64,000 nucleotides of DNA. It comes from Pedobacter insulae. Its GTDB lineage: Bacteria > Bacteroidota > Bacteroidia > Sphingobacteriales > Sphingobacteriaceae. Of the stretch, positions 54,103-63,076 are shown one piece after another; position 1 is the stretch's first letter, and every line of letters starts with the position of its first letter. Location: contig NZ_FOPP01000002.1 in the NCBI RefSeq assembly GCF_900113525.1, positions 372,001-436,000 of the forward strand. Direction: 5' to 3'. Under the pieces are notes generated by a model. It saw only the letters and a list, made by a program, of their open reading frames with translations. It did no database searches and was not told the DNA's origin. The position numbers were made by a program, and so were the translations under genes.

Positions 54103-56250
54103 ATGAAGGTTGTTCGAATACTAGTGTGTATTATGCTATTGCTTTTCCCATTTTTGAGCGCTCACTCTCAAAACATCAGCTGGTATGAAGTTGCTCCTGG
54201 TGTATGGAAGGGTTTAGTGGGAACACCTGAAACCTACGACCTTTTAAAAGCTGCTGGAGCTATCCCAAATTTGGATGGCTTAGCTAAACTCGGAAAAGCT
54301 GAATTTCCTTTACCACAACAACTGATTGCCGCAAGTTTAAATGATGGTAAAACTCAGCTACGTATCCCGCTGTTGAAAGGCGAACAACTTTATGGTTTTG
54401 GTTTAAATTTTCAAACGGTTCATCAGCGCGGTAAAATACTTGAACTCCATGTAGACCATTATGGCGGAAAAGATAATGGACGGACACATGCGCCAACTCC
54501 ATTCTATATTTCTTCGAACGGTTATGGGGTGTTTATTAACAGTGCCAGGTACATTAAAGTATGGGCGGGAACGGGTGTGAGAAAAGATAGCGAAAATTTT
54601 CCTGTGCCCAAAGATAGAAATACGGATAAAACTTGGTCTTCAAGACCGTATGCTGATGCTGTAGAAATTCTTGTGCCAGCCGCTGGTGTAGAAATCTATG
54701 TATTTGCTGGTCCGAAGCCATTAGATGCTATTAAGAGGTATAACCTATTTAATGGGGGTGGTTATTTGCCTCCCAGATGGGGACTTGGGTTTACGCAGCG
54801 TGTAATGACCCGTTCTACAGTGGCCGATGTGGAGAAGGAAGTAGCTACATTTGCCGAAAAGGGTTACCCACTTGATTTTGTCGGCTTAGAACCTGGATGG
54901 CAGAGCAAAGCCTACCCTGGAACTTTTACCTGGGACAATAACCGTTTTCCAAACCCTCAAAGGTTTGTAAGCGACATGTTAAATAAAGGAATTAGACTTA
55001 ATTTGTGGCTCAATCCATATGTGTCTCCTGATGCTCCGTTTTACAAAGAAATTCTCCCGCTTACGAGCTCCCATACTGTTTGGTTAGGTGCAATACCCGA
55101 TTTAACATTGGCAAAGGCAAGGGGAATATTTTTTTCTCAGCTTCAACAAGATCAGGTTGCAATAGGCATAAGTGGTTATAAAATAGATGAGGTAGATGGC
55201 TATGACCATTACCTTTGGCCTGATGTAGCCACCTTTCCATCTGGATTGAGCGCTGAGCAAATGCGGCAAACTTATGGGCTGTTGATGCAAAGGTATAGCG
55301 CAGATTTATTCAAAAAACGTAATCAAAGAACTTTTGGTTTAGTAAGGGCGTCCAATGGGGGTGGTACCTCTTTCCCATATGTATTATATAATGATTACTA
55401 TAATCACGAAGACTTTATTACGGCTTTAATTAATAGTGGCTTTGCAGGTGTATTGTGGACACCCGAAGTGCGTGCTTCAAAAACTGGCGAAGAATGGTTA
55501 AGACGATTTCAGTCGAACGTTTTCTCGCCTATGGCTATGATTAACGCATGGTCTAGTGGTACCAAGCCTTGGAGTTATCCAGAAGTAGAAAAGCAAGTAA
55601 AAACATTTGCGCTGTTACGGATGCAGATGATGCCATACTGGTATACCGAATTTGCAAAATACCATTTTGAAGGTACGCCTCCATTTAGAGCCATGAATTT
55701 AGAGGCTGGATTTAATCAGGAACCGAAAAAAGAAATGAGTGGCACCATTAACCTCGAAGAAAACCCTTATGCGGAAGCAATTTCAAAAGAAATAAAGGAT
55801 CAATATATGGCAGGAGAATATCTTTTAGTAGCACCTATGTTTGCTGGACAGTTGACAAGAAAAGTGGTGCTGCCTAAAGGCCGATGGTATGATTTTTATA
55901 ATGGTGCATTTGTAGGTGATGGGGAGGTCTTAATTGTCAACCCGGGTTTGGACAAAATTCCAGTGTACGTGAAAGATGGAGGTATTATACCAATGATGCC
56001 ACCTATGCTTCATGCCCCAAAAGTTGGTGAAAAGGCTGACCTTGAGTTTCGCTATTACGGCGAAAAGATGGGTACCTATCGGTTATATGATGATGATGGG
56101 GAGACATTTAATTATGAGAAGGGTCAGTATAGTTGGCGTGAAATTAAGGTTCAACGCACGGCAACTGGAATAAAAGGAACAATTTCAGCGCCGGAGAAAA
56201 ATAAGCCAAATACAATTGGTAAAATTACATGGACTTTAATGACTAAATAA
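54103..56250 (+). CDS. GH31 glycoside hydrolase, possible alpha-galactosidase
   Basis: 715 aa, signal peptide to A-H-S-Q. GH31 core: an N-terminal beta domain, then a TIM barrel with nucleophile D362 in G-Y-K-I-D-E-V-D-G-Y and a C-terminal beta domain (G-E-Y-L-L-V-A-P-M-F-A-G). The usual W-S-G-D acid/base motif is not seen; the region F-P-Y-V-L-Y-N-D-Y-Y-N-H-E-D-F probably supplies it. The set resembles the Pedobacter saltans GH31 alpha-galactosidase group (from memory, not searched), which would fit a galactose under a fucose. Its stop overlaps the next start by one base. Family firm, specificity tentative. Confidence 0.85.
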   Translation: MKVVRILVCIMLLLFPFLSAHSQNISWYEVAPGVWKGLVGTPETYDLLKAAGAIPNLDGLAKLGKAEFPLPQQLIAASLNDGKTQLRIPLLKGEQLYGFGLNFQTVHQRGKILELHVDHYGGKDNGRTHAPTPFYISSNGYGVFINSARYIKVWAGTGVRKDSENFPVPKDRNTDKTWSSRPYADAVEILVPAAGVEIYVFAGPKPLDAIKRYNLFNGGGYLPPRWGLGFTQRVMTRSTVADVEKEVATFAEKGYPLDFVGLEPGWQSKAYPGTFTWDNNRFPNPQRFVSDMLNKGIRLNLWLNPYVSPDAPFYKEILPLTSSHTVWLGAIPDLTLAKARGIFFSQLQQDQVAIGISGYKIDEVDGYDHYLWPDVATFPSGLSAEQMRQTYGLLMQRYSADLFKKRNQRTFGLVRASNGGGTSFPYVLYNDYYNHEDFITALINSGFAGVLWTPEVRASKTGEEWLRRFQSNVFSPMAMINAWSSGTKPWSYPEVEKQVKTFALLRMQMMPYWYTEFAKYHFEGTPPFRAMNLEAGFNQEPKKEMSGTINLEENPYAEAISKEIKDQYMAGEYLLVAPMFAGQLTRKVVLPKGRWYDFYNGAFVGDGEVLIVNPGLDKIPVYVKDGGIIPMMPPMLHAPKVGEKADLEFRYYGEKMGTYRLYDDDGETFNYEKGQYSWREIKVQRTATGIKGTISAPEKNKPNTIGKITWTLMTK

Positions 56251-57416
56251 TGATGAGACGCTGGTTTACTTTTATTTTATTTTTCCTTGTAATTAATGCT
56301 TCCAATAAAGCTCTGGGGCAATCGTATCGAGATGATGTTGCAAGAACATTACGTCGCCAAATTCTTAGTGAAGCTGCATGGGCTATTAAGCAGCAACCTA
56401 TTACGGTTACTGCGCAAAGTTCGAGCAGAAGTGCAGGAGATAAGCATGATTTTTTTTCTGAGGGCGATTATTGGTGGCCTGATCCGCAGAACCCCTCTGG
56501 GCCATATATCCAAAAGGACGGTCTTACCAATCCCGAGATTTTTGTAGCGCACCGCTTGGCGATGATTAGATTTAGCCGAATTGTTGGCGCACTTGCTTCA
56601 GCATACAAGCTAACCGGTGAGGCAAAATACGTGTCTGCGGCCTTGCTTCATTTAAAAGCTTGGTTCAGTGATCCCGCCACCCTGATGAATCCTAACCTCT
56701 TATTTGCTCAAGCTATACAAGGGAGATTTACAGGACGCGGTATAGGTATTATTGACACCATCCAATTGATGGAAGTGGCGCAAGGTATATTGGTTATGGA
56801 AAAAGCTATTGAGCCTGCTGATTTAAAGCTTATTAAGCAGTGGTTCACTGACTATCTGACCTGGCTTACTACCCATCAATATGGTAAGGATGAACTAAAT
56901 GCTAAAAATAACCATGGTACTTGTTGGGTGATGCAAGTGGCCTCATTTGCTACTTTGACAGGAGATCAAAAAATGCTTGATTTTTGCCGAGAGCGCTTTA
57001 AAAATGTGCTTTTGCCAGATCAAATGGCAAAGGACGGAAGTTTTCCATTGGAATTAGCTCGTACTAAGCCTTACGGTTACTCAATTTTTAACCTTGATGC
57101 AATGACCATGATTTGCCAAATATTATCTGTAGATGGGAACAATTTATGGACTTACCAAACGGAAGACGGCAGATCGATTAAAAAAGGGATTGAATTCCTC
57201 TATCCTTTTGTGGCTGACAAAGATAAATGGCCTTTTAAAAAGGATGTAATGCACTGGGAGAATTGGCCGGTCGCACAACCTTTTTTAGTAATGGGTGCTC
57301 ATGCTTACCAAAATAATGAGTGGCTTGTCACTTGGAAAAAACTAGAACACCAACCAGCTGTAGAAGAGGTGATTAGGAACTTACCTATTCGCCATCCGTT
57401 TATCTGGCTAAATTAA
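56250..57416 (+). CDS. alginate-lyase-family (PF05426) polysaccharide lyase
   Basis: 388 aa, signal peptide to L-G-Q (about residue 24). An all-helical (alpha/alpha) toroid is indicated by G-D-Y-W-W-P-D-P-Q-N-P-S-G-P-Y near residue 73, A-I-Q-G-R-F-T-G-R-G-I-G-I-I-D, the A-K-N-N221-H222-G-T-C-W motif and G-Y277-S-I-F-N-L-D. These match the Asn/His/Tyr set of PF05426 lyases, which cleave uronic acid chains by beta-elimination; the related PL38 family contains glucuronan lyases. It starts within the GH31 stop. It yields 4,5-unsaturated ends for the GH88 enzyme encoded next. Confidence 0.8.
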   Translation: MMRRWFTFILFFLVINASNKALGQSYRDDVARTLRRQILSEAAWAIKQQPITVTAQSSSRSAGDKHDFFSEGDYWWPDPQNPSGPYIQKDGLTNPEIFVAHRLAMIRFSRIVGALASAYKLTGEAKYVSAALLHLKAWFSDPATLMNPNLLFAQAIQGRFTGRGIGIIDTIQLMEVAQGILVMEKAIEPADLKLIKQWFTDYLTWLTTHQYGKDELNAKNNHGTCWVMQVASFATLTGDQKMLDFCRERFKNVLLPDQMAKDGSFPLELARTKPYGYSIFNLDAMTMICQILSVDGNNLWTYQTEDGRSIKKGIEFLYPFVADKDKWPFKKDVMHWENWPVAQPFLVMGAHAYQNNEWLVTWKKLEHQPAVEEVIRNLPIRHPFIWLN

Positions 57417-57463
57417 TATTACATGCACACTATCCTTCAATTTTTAGCATACAGAAAGAAATA

Positions 57464-58678
57464 ATGAAACTCAAAACACCGATATATATTGCCACACTGT
57501 TAACCATTTTACATACGAGTTGTGTTGCTCAACAAGTAAGGGTGAATCAGGCTTTTGATCATGCTATTAAGCAAACAAAGATTCTTTTGGAAGAAATTGA
57601 GAAGAATAAAACCACTGCCAAGCCAGAACTCGTTTCACCAAGAACAATAGAGAATGGTAAGCTGAAGCTAGTTGCCTCTAAAGATTGGACCAGTGGCTTT
57701 TTTCCTGGAGTGTTGTGGTACCTATATGAATTTAGCCAAGATAAAGGATGGCTGCCAGAAGCAAGGGAGTATTCGGCAGCTATTGAGGCTGAAAAAAACA
57801 ATGGAGTAACCCATGATATGGGCTTCAAAGTTTATTGTAGCATTGGAAACGGTTATCGTTTGACCAATGATTCGCATTACCGTGATATATTAATTACAGC
57901 GGCAAAAACATTAGCTACACGTTTCAACCCAAAAACAGGGGTGATTTTATCTTGGGATCATAGTAGAGACAAGTGGGTAAATCCGGTTATTATTGATAAC
58001 ATGATGAACCTTGAGCTTTTATTTGAAACCACTAAGCTTACTGGTGATTCTTCTTTATATAAAATTGCCGTAAGTCATGCCAATACCACCATCAAAAATC
58101 ACTTCCGTGCAGATTATAGTTCTTACCATGTAATAGACTATGATCCAAATACTGGGGTAGTTTTAAAAAAGAATACACATCAAGGCTATAGTCATGAATC
58201 TGCCTGGGCACGTGGACAAGCTTGGGCGCTGTATGGTTATACAATGGCTTATCGTTACACAAAAGATCCGGTTTATCTCAAGCAAGCAGAAAACGTGGCT
58301 AAGTTTATCCTTAACCATCCAAATTTACCGAAAGATATGGTACCCTATTATGATTTTAATGCACCTGGAATTCCTAATGAGCCGAGAGATGCATCAGCGG
58401 CTGCAGTGATATCTTCTGCACTTTATGAATTGGCACAGTACAGTAATGAAGGAAAAACCTACCATAAAAAAGCAGGACAAATTCTCCAATCATTAGCTAC
58501 GAAATATATTGCTCCAGTTGGATCTGCCTTTGGTTTTATCTTATTGCATAGCACTGGATCGAAACCAGGTAATTCAGAAATTGATGTTCCCTTGAGTTAT
58601 GCCGATTATTATTATTTAGAAGCTTTATTAAGATATAAAAATAGCTTCGTACCTGGCAATGACGCCCATAACAAATAA
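57464..58678 (+). CDS. GH88 unsaturated glucuronyl hydrolase
   Basis: 404 aa, N-terminal signal with T-S-C at about 18-20 that could be a lipobox. The (alpha/alpha)6 barrel carries the known catalytic pair, D118 in T-H-D-M-G-F and D178 in I-I-D-N-M-M-N-L-E-L-L, plus W-A-R-G-Q-A-W-A-L-Y-G and P-Y-Y-D-F-N-A-P. It hydrates the 4,5 double bond on unsaturated uronic acid ends made by lyases and so releases the keto-acid. Placement between the PF05426 lyase and two PL6 lyases is fully consistent. No sulfatase accompanies it. Confidence 0.93.
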   Translation: MKLKTPIYIATLLTILHTSCVAQQVRVNQAFDHAIKQTKILLEEIEKNKTTAKPELVSPRTIENGKLKLVASKDWTSGFFPGVLWYLYEFSQDKGWLPEAREYSAAIEAEKNNGVTHDMGFKVYCSIGNGYRLTNDSHYRDILITAAKTLATRFNPKTGVILSWDHSRDKWVNPVIIDNMMNLELLFETTKLTGDSSLYKIAVSHANTTIKNHFRADYSSYHVIDYDPNTGVVLKKNTHQGYSHESAWARGQAWALYGYTMAYRYTKDPVYLKQAENVAKFILNHPNLPKDMVPYYDFNAPGIPNEPRDASAAAVISSALYELAQYSNEGKTYHKKAGQILQSLATKYIAPVGSAFGFILLHSTGSKPGNSEIDVPLSYADYYYLEALLRYKNSFVPGNDAHNK

Positions 58679-58709
58679 AAAGAGATAAAGAATTTAAAAA
58701 CGCAATACA

Positions 58710-60104
58710 ATGAACCTAAAAATCTACTTCACAAGCTTGCTATTAGCTTGTACCCTTTCTGGATTTACAAAAGAATATAAAATAGGCTCAGCTTCCGAAC
58801 TGATTGCGTTAAAACTGCTACCTGGTGATCAAGTAATTCTAAGAAACGGCGATTGGGAAGATCAAAATTTGCTTTTTAAAGGAAATGGTACCAGTCAGAA
58901 ACCCATTATACTGAAAGCTGAAAACGCACTACTGGTAAATTTTAAAGGTAACTCATCCCTTAAAATAGCGGGAACCTGGTTAGTTGTAGATGGTTTGAAT
59001 TTTAAGGAAGGTGCGACGAGCGGGGAAGACGTTATATTGTTTGCAGAAAACTCCTCCAATTGTCGTTTGACCAATTCTAGCGTGGTAAATTTTAATCCTA
59101 ACGATAAAGCCAAAGAGTATACCTATGTTTCACTTTATGGTAATCGCCATCGCGTTGACCACTGCTATTTTGAAGGGAAAACTAATATCGGACCGACACT
59201 TGTAGTATGGCTATCAGCTATTGCCAATTACCACCAAATAGATCACAACTATTTTGGGCCAAGACCCGATATTAATGGAAATGGCGGTGAAAGTATTCGT
59301 ATCGGAACCAGTACCTGGTCGATGTATGATTCTTTTACAACAGTAAATGCAAATATTTTCGCCCAATGTAACGGAGAAACGGAAATCATTTCTGTAAAGT
59401 CTTGCCGCAATACTGTCTCCAACAACTTATTTTATGAAAGTGTAGGCACTTTAACCTTAAGACATGGGAATTACAATGCTGTTTTTGGAAATATCTTTAT
59501 TGGAAATGGTATCAAAGATACCGGTGGTATTAGGATTATAGGTGAACACCACAATGTTTACAATAACTATTTACAGGGGCTAGCAGGAACAGGATTGAGG
59601 GCTGCGGTTTCGGTAATGGATGGCCTGCCAAATCCCATTTTAGTAAGTCATTGGCAAGTTAAAAATGCAACGGTTGTTGCGAATACAATTGTTGATTGCA
59701 AAGAAGCTTTTTCTGTAGGTGCAGGAAAAAATACCGAAAGGATTTTACCACCACAAAGAGTACTGATTGCGAATAATTTGATTGGGAATACTTCGACAGC
59801 CGTTACCATGGTTGATCAGGCCGCTGATGTTACTTTCAATGGAAACATGGTGGATGATAAAGGTACTATCACCACACTTCCTGCAGGATTTAAACTTGTT
59901 GATGCTAAACTTAAAAAGCATGAAGGAATTTGGCAACCGGAGCCCACAAGTGTTGTAAAAGGCGCATTTACTGGAAACTTTGATTTTATCCACCAAAAAG
60001 ATGTCGGGGCAAGCTTAAGCGAAGGACAATTGTCGATCTTACAGTCTAAAAATGTTGGTCCTAACTGGATGAACACCAATAAAATAACAATATCAAATAA
60101 GTAG
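58710..60104 (+). CDS. PL6-family lyase (chondroitinase B/alginate lyase fold), copy 1
   Basis: 464 aa, signal peptide about 1-20 (a lipobox-like L-L-A-C at residue 14 is possible). Right-handed beta-helix of PL6: V-D-H-C-Y-F-E-G-K, I-D-H-N-Y-F-G-P-R-P-D, G-N-G-G-E-S-I-R-I-G, the calcium site N-G-E223-T-E225-I-I-S, and catalytic K230 and R251 (L-T-L-R-H-G-N). The K to R spacing of 21 equals K250 to R271 of chondroitinase B. It cleaves uronate chains by beta-elimination. It is 32 bp after GH88 and 4 bp before a second PL6 gene. Confidence 0.9.
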   Translation: MNLKIYFTSLLLACTLSGFTKEYKIGSASELIALKLLPGDQVILRNGDWEDQNLLFKGNGTSQKPIILKAENALLVNFKGNSSLKIAGTWLVVDGLNFKEGATSGEDVILFAENSSNCRLTNSSVVNFNPNDKAKEYTYVSLYGNRHRVDHCYFEGKTNIGPTLVVWLSAIANYHQIDHNYFGPRPDINGNGGESIRIGTSTWSMYDSFTTVNANIFAQCNGETEIISVKSCRNTVSNNLFYESVGTLTLRHGNYNAVFGNIFIGNGIKDTGGIRIIGEHHNVYNNYLQGLAGTGLRAAVSVMDGLPNPILVSHWQVKNATVVANTIVDCKEAFSVGAGKNTERILPPQRVLIANNLIGNTSTAVTMVDQAADVTFNGNMVDDKGTITTLPAGFKLVDAKLKKHEGIWQPEPTSVVKGAFTGNFDFIHQKDVGASLSEGQLSILQSKNVGPNWMNTNKITISNK

Positions 60105-60107
60105 GCA

Positions 60108-61586
60108 ATGAAGAGCATCAAATATTTCTTGATTGTACTTGCAAGCGTGAGTTTATTATCCGGTTGTGAGAAGAGTGTTAAGGTAATAGATCCACCTATC
60201 GTGGTAAAACCTAAACCTAGCTGTACTTCCTGTAAGATGATTTCTTCCGCCGCTGAACTCGCGGCTCTTACTCTAAATGCTGGCGATACGGTGATGATGA
60301 AATCAGGAGATTGGAACAACCAGCGTTTAATTTTTAAAGGCAATGGTACTGCCCAAGCTGCTATTGTTTTGATCGCTGAAAAAGCTGGAGAAGTTAACCT
60401 TAAAGGAGCATCTTCTTTAGCAATTGATGGACAGTGGCTCGTGGTAGACGGCCTTAATTTTAATAATGGAAATTTGGGTGTTTCAAAGTTAAATGTGGTC
60501 GATTTTAGTTCAGCTTCCCGAAATTGCAGACTTACAAATACCTCCATTGTTGATTACAGTCCAGCTAATCAAACTATCGATTATAGATGGGTGTCTATGA
60601 ATGGAAAGAACAATAGAATGGATCACTGCTATCTGAAGGGGAAAGCCCATCAAGGTCCAACGGTGGTGTTATGGGGTGCAAGCACAGCTATAAGCCACCG
60701 GATAGATCATAACTATTTTGGCGCTAGGCCTGATTTGGGTAATAATGGCGGCGAAACAATCCGTGTTGGTACTTCAGAATACTATCTCAGCGAGGCTTTG
60801 GTACTGATAGAACAAAATATCTTTGAGCATTGCAATGGTGAAACGGAGATTATCTCTAATAAGATGAGCAAGAATGTAATTCGCAATAACTTCTTTTTTG
60901 AAAGCAGAGGCACTTTGTCGCTCCGTCATGGTAATGGTACTGAAGTTTATGGAAATTATTTTGTGGGGAATGATGTAAAAGATGCTGGAGGTATTCGCAT
61001 TATCGGAGAGAACCATTTGGTCTATAACAATTATCTTCAAGGTATTGCTACAACGGGGCAAACCTGTGCAATTGCTATTTTAGATGGTGTGCCCCACTCT
61101 GAGCCAAGTGGTTATTTCCAAGTAAAAAATGTGAAAATTGTAGGTAATACTATCGTGAATTGTGCCCAAGCGTTTGACATTGGGGCCGGGAAAGGTGGAA
61201 ACGGTAGGACTGTTCCTCCAGCCGATTGTACCATTGCGAACAACCTGATTCAGGCAAAAGGAGGAATAGCAATTGCCTACACAGATCAGCCACAAAACTT
61301 TTTTTATGAAGGGAATCTAGCATTTGGTATGGGGGGTGGACAAACACTTGCGCTACCAACGGGGTTTCTGCAAGAGGACGCTAAGTTGGAAGTAGTAGAT
61401 TTGAATACCTATTTCCCTGTTGCTGGCAGTGTTGCTTTAGGTGGCTTTAAGGGATCCTATAACTTTTTCCAATCCGTTAATGTGGGTTCAAATGCTTTAG
61501 ATGAACTGCATAAGGCTTTGTTGAAATGTGTAGATATTGGCCCTGCGCGGTTAAGCTTAGGTGGCTTGTTAACCATAAAAAAATAA
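60108..61586 (+). CDS. PL6-family lyase lipoprotein, copy 2
   Basis: 492 aa, lipobox L-L-S-G-C20. The same beta-helix order as copy 1: G-N-N-G-G-E-T-I-R-V-G, calcium site N243-G-E-T-E247-I-I-S, K252 in I-I-S-N-K-M, R273 in L-S-L-R-H-G-N (spacing again 21). About half of the residues look identical by eye to copy 1, with an added Cys-rich N-terminal stretch (K-P-S-C-T-S-C-K). A lipid anchor suggests a surface or different compartment from copy 1, so one may act outside and the other in the periplasm. Differences around the substrate groove suggest division of labour. Confidence 0.9.
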   Translation: MKSIKYFLIVLASVSLLSGCEKSVKVIDPPIVVKPKPSCTSCKMISSAAELAALTLNAGDTVMMKSGDWNNQRLIFKGNGTAQAAIVLIAEKAGEVNLKGASSLAIDGQWLVVDGLNFNNGNLGVSKLNVVDFSSASRNCRLTNTSIVDYSPANQTIDYRWVSMNGKNNRMDHCYLKGKAHQGPTVVLWGASTAISHRIDHNYFGARPDLGNNGGETIRVGTSEYYLSEALVLIEQNIFEHCNGETEIISNKMSKNVIRNNFFFESRGTLSLRHGNGTEVYGNYFVGNDVKDAGGIRIIGENHLVYNNYLQGIATTGQTCAIAILDGVPHSEPSGYFQVKNVKIVGNTIVNCAQAFDIGAGKGGNGRTVPPADCTIANNLIQAKGGIAIAYTDQPQNFFYEGNLAFGMGGGQTLALPTGFLQEDAKLEVVDLNTYFPVAGSVALGGFKGSYNFFQSVNVGSNALDELHKALLKCVDIGPARLSLGGLLTIKK

Positions 61587-61613
61587 TTGTAAGAAATTAA
61601 AATTCAATAAATC

Positions 61614-63047
61614 ATGGGAAAAAAATTAGGTAGCTTATTGCTTTTATGGGTATTTGCAGCAACTTGCGTAAGTGCACAACAAGCAATTCCAAAAGAAGAA
61701 CGAATGAAATGGTGGAGTGAAGCACGATTTGGAATGTTTATCCATTTTGGTATATATGCGCAAATGGCTGGTCAATACAAAGGACATGAACAAGCAAGAG
61801 GAGGTGCTGAATGGATTATGAACCGGATGAAGGTGCCAGTTGCAGAGTATAAAGACATTGCGAGACAATTTAATCCTGTTAAGTATGATGCTGATGCTTG
61901 GGTGAAAACTGCGAAGGATGCTGGTATGAAATACATAGTGATTACTGCAAAACACCACGATGGGTTTGCCTTGTTTAATTCAAAAGCAAGCGATTGGGAT
62001 ATTACAGATGCAACGCCCTATGGCAAGGATTTATTAAAACCTTTAGCGGAAGCCTGTAAGAAATATGGTATCAAATTGGGGTTTTATTACTCACAAGCAC
62101 AAGATTGGGGTAATGCTGGGGGTGCGGTGGCGCGTAAAGTAATGCGTGAAGGGTGGCCTAACCCTGATAGTACAGGCGTAGATGCTTATACTGCTGCGCG
62201 CAAAGGTAAATGGGATCCCGTCCAAGAGACAAAAACATTTGATCAATATATTAATGATGTAGCCGTACCACAACTGAAAGAACTGATGACTAATTATGGT
62301 GAGATTGCTGTGTTATGGTGGGATACGCCAACTAATATGACAGATGAGGCTGCTTTAAAGCTTCAGGAAGTATTGAAACTGCAACCGAAAATTATTACCA
62401 ATGATAGATTAAAACGTCCAAATTTTTTAGGAGATACCAAAACTCCGGAACAGAAAATACCTGATCTGAGCGAATTGGATGGACAGTTTTGGGAAACATG
62501 TATGACGATGAACGGCACTTGGGGGTATCGGAAATCTGATCAAAAATGGAAATCTTCAGCTATATTAATACAAAATTTGATAGATATTGCTTCAAAAGGG
62601 GGTAATTACTTGCTTAATGTAGGGCCCAAACCAGACGGGTCTTTTCCGAAAGAGAGCATTGACAGATTAAAAGATGTTGGGGCTTGGATGAAAGTAAACC
62701 ATGAGGCTATATACGCAACTTCAGCTAATCCTTTGCCAGCCGTGCCTTGGGGGCGAATTACTAAGAAAAATGTCAAAACAAATACTGTTTTATACCTTTC
62801 TGTGTTCGAGTGGCCAAAAGATGGAAAATTAAAAGTAAGTGGCCTTCCAAACAAAATATTAGGAGCAACATTATTATCTACGAGTGCAAAATTGAAAGCA
62901 AGTTCAGATAATGATGTAGTAACCGTTCAGGTTCCATTAAGAGCTGTAGACCAAGTTGCTACCGTTATTAAATTAGAAGTTGAAGGTGCGGTAATTGGAA
63001 AGAACCTTAAGCCAGCCGCCAAAATGAAAACAGGAGCAATAGATTAA
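61614..63047 (+). CDS. GH29 alpha-L-fucosidase
   Basis: 477 aa, signal peptide to V-S-A-Q (residue 22). Retaining enzyme with a TIM barrel: R-F-G-M-F-I-H-F-G-I-Y-A, A-K-H-H-D-G-F-A-L-F, nucleophile D237 in V-L-W-W-D-T-P, and G-G-N-Y-L-L-N-V-G-P-K-P-D-G. A small C-terminal beta domain follows. It removes fucose of linkages not taken by the GH95 enzyme. The two families together give full defucosylation. It is 27 bp after PL6 copy 2 and 29 bp before the next gene. Confidence 0.94.
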   Translation: MGKKLGSLLLLWVFAATCVSAQQAIPKEERMKWWSEARFGMFIHFGIYAQMAGQYKGHEQARGGAEWIMNRMKVPVAEYKDIARQFNPVKYDADAWVKTAKDAGMKYIVITAKHHDGFALFNSKASDWDITDATPYGKDLLKPLAEACKKYGIKLGFYYSQAQDWGNAGGAVARKVMREGWPNPDSTGVDAYTAARKGKWDPVQETKTFDQYINDVAVPQLKELMTNYGEIAVLWWDTPTNMTDEAALKLQEVLKLQPKIITNDRLKRPNFLGDTKTPEQKIPDLSELDGQFWETCMTMNGTWGYRKSDQKWKSSAILIQNLIDIASKGGNYLLNVGPKPDGSFPKESIDRLKDVGAWMKVNHEAIYATSANPLPAVPWGRITKKNVKTNTVLYLSVFEWPKDGKLKVSGLPNKILGATLLSTSAKLKASSDNDVVTVQVPLRAVDQVATVIKLEVEGAVIGKNLKPAAKMKTGAID

Positions 63048-63076
63048 AGTACACCACAAGTATATAGTTAATTCTT

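Noticed and set aside
59816-60547. 243-codon minus-strand open frame across the junction of the two PL6 genes
   Set aside because: It is antisense to two clear lyase genes with full active sites, has no family-like motif and is made of low-complexity serine, threonine and proline stretches typical of a shadow frame.
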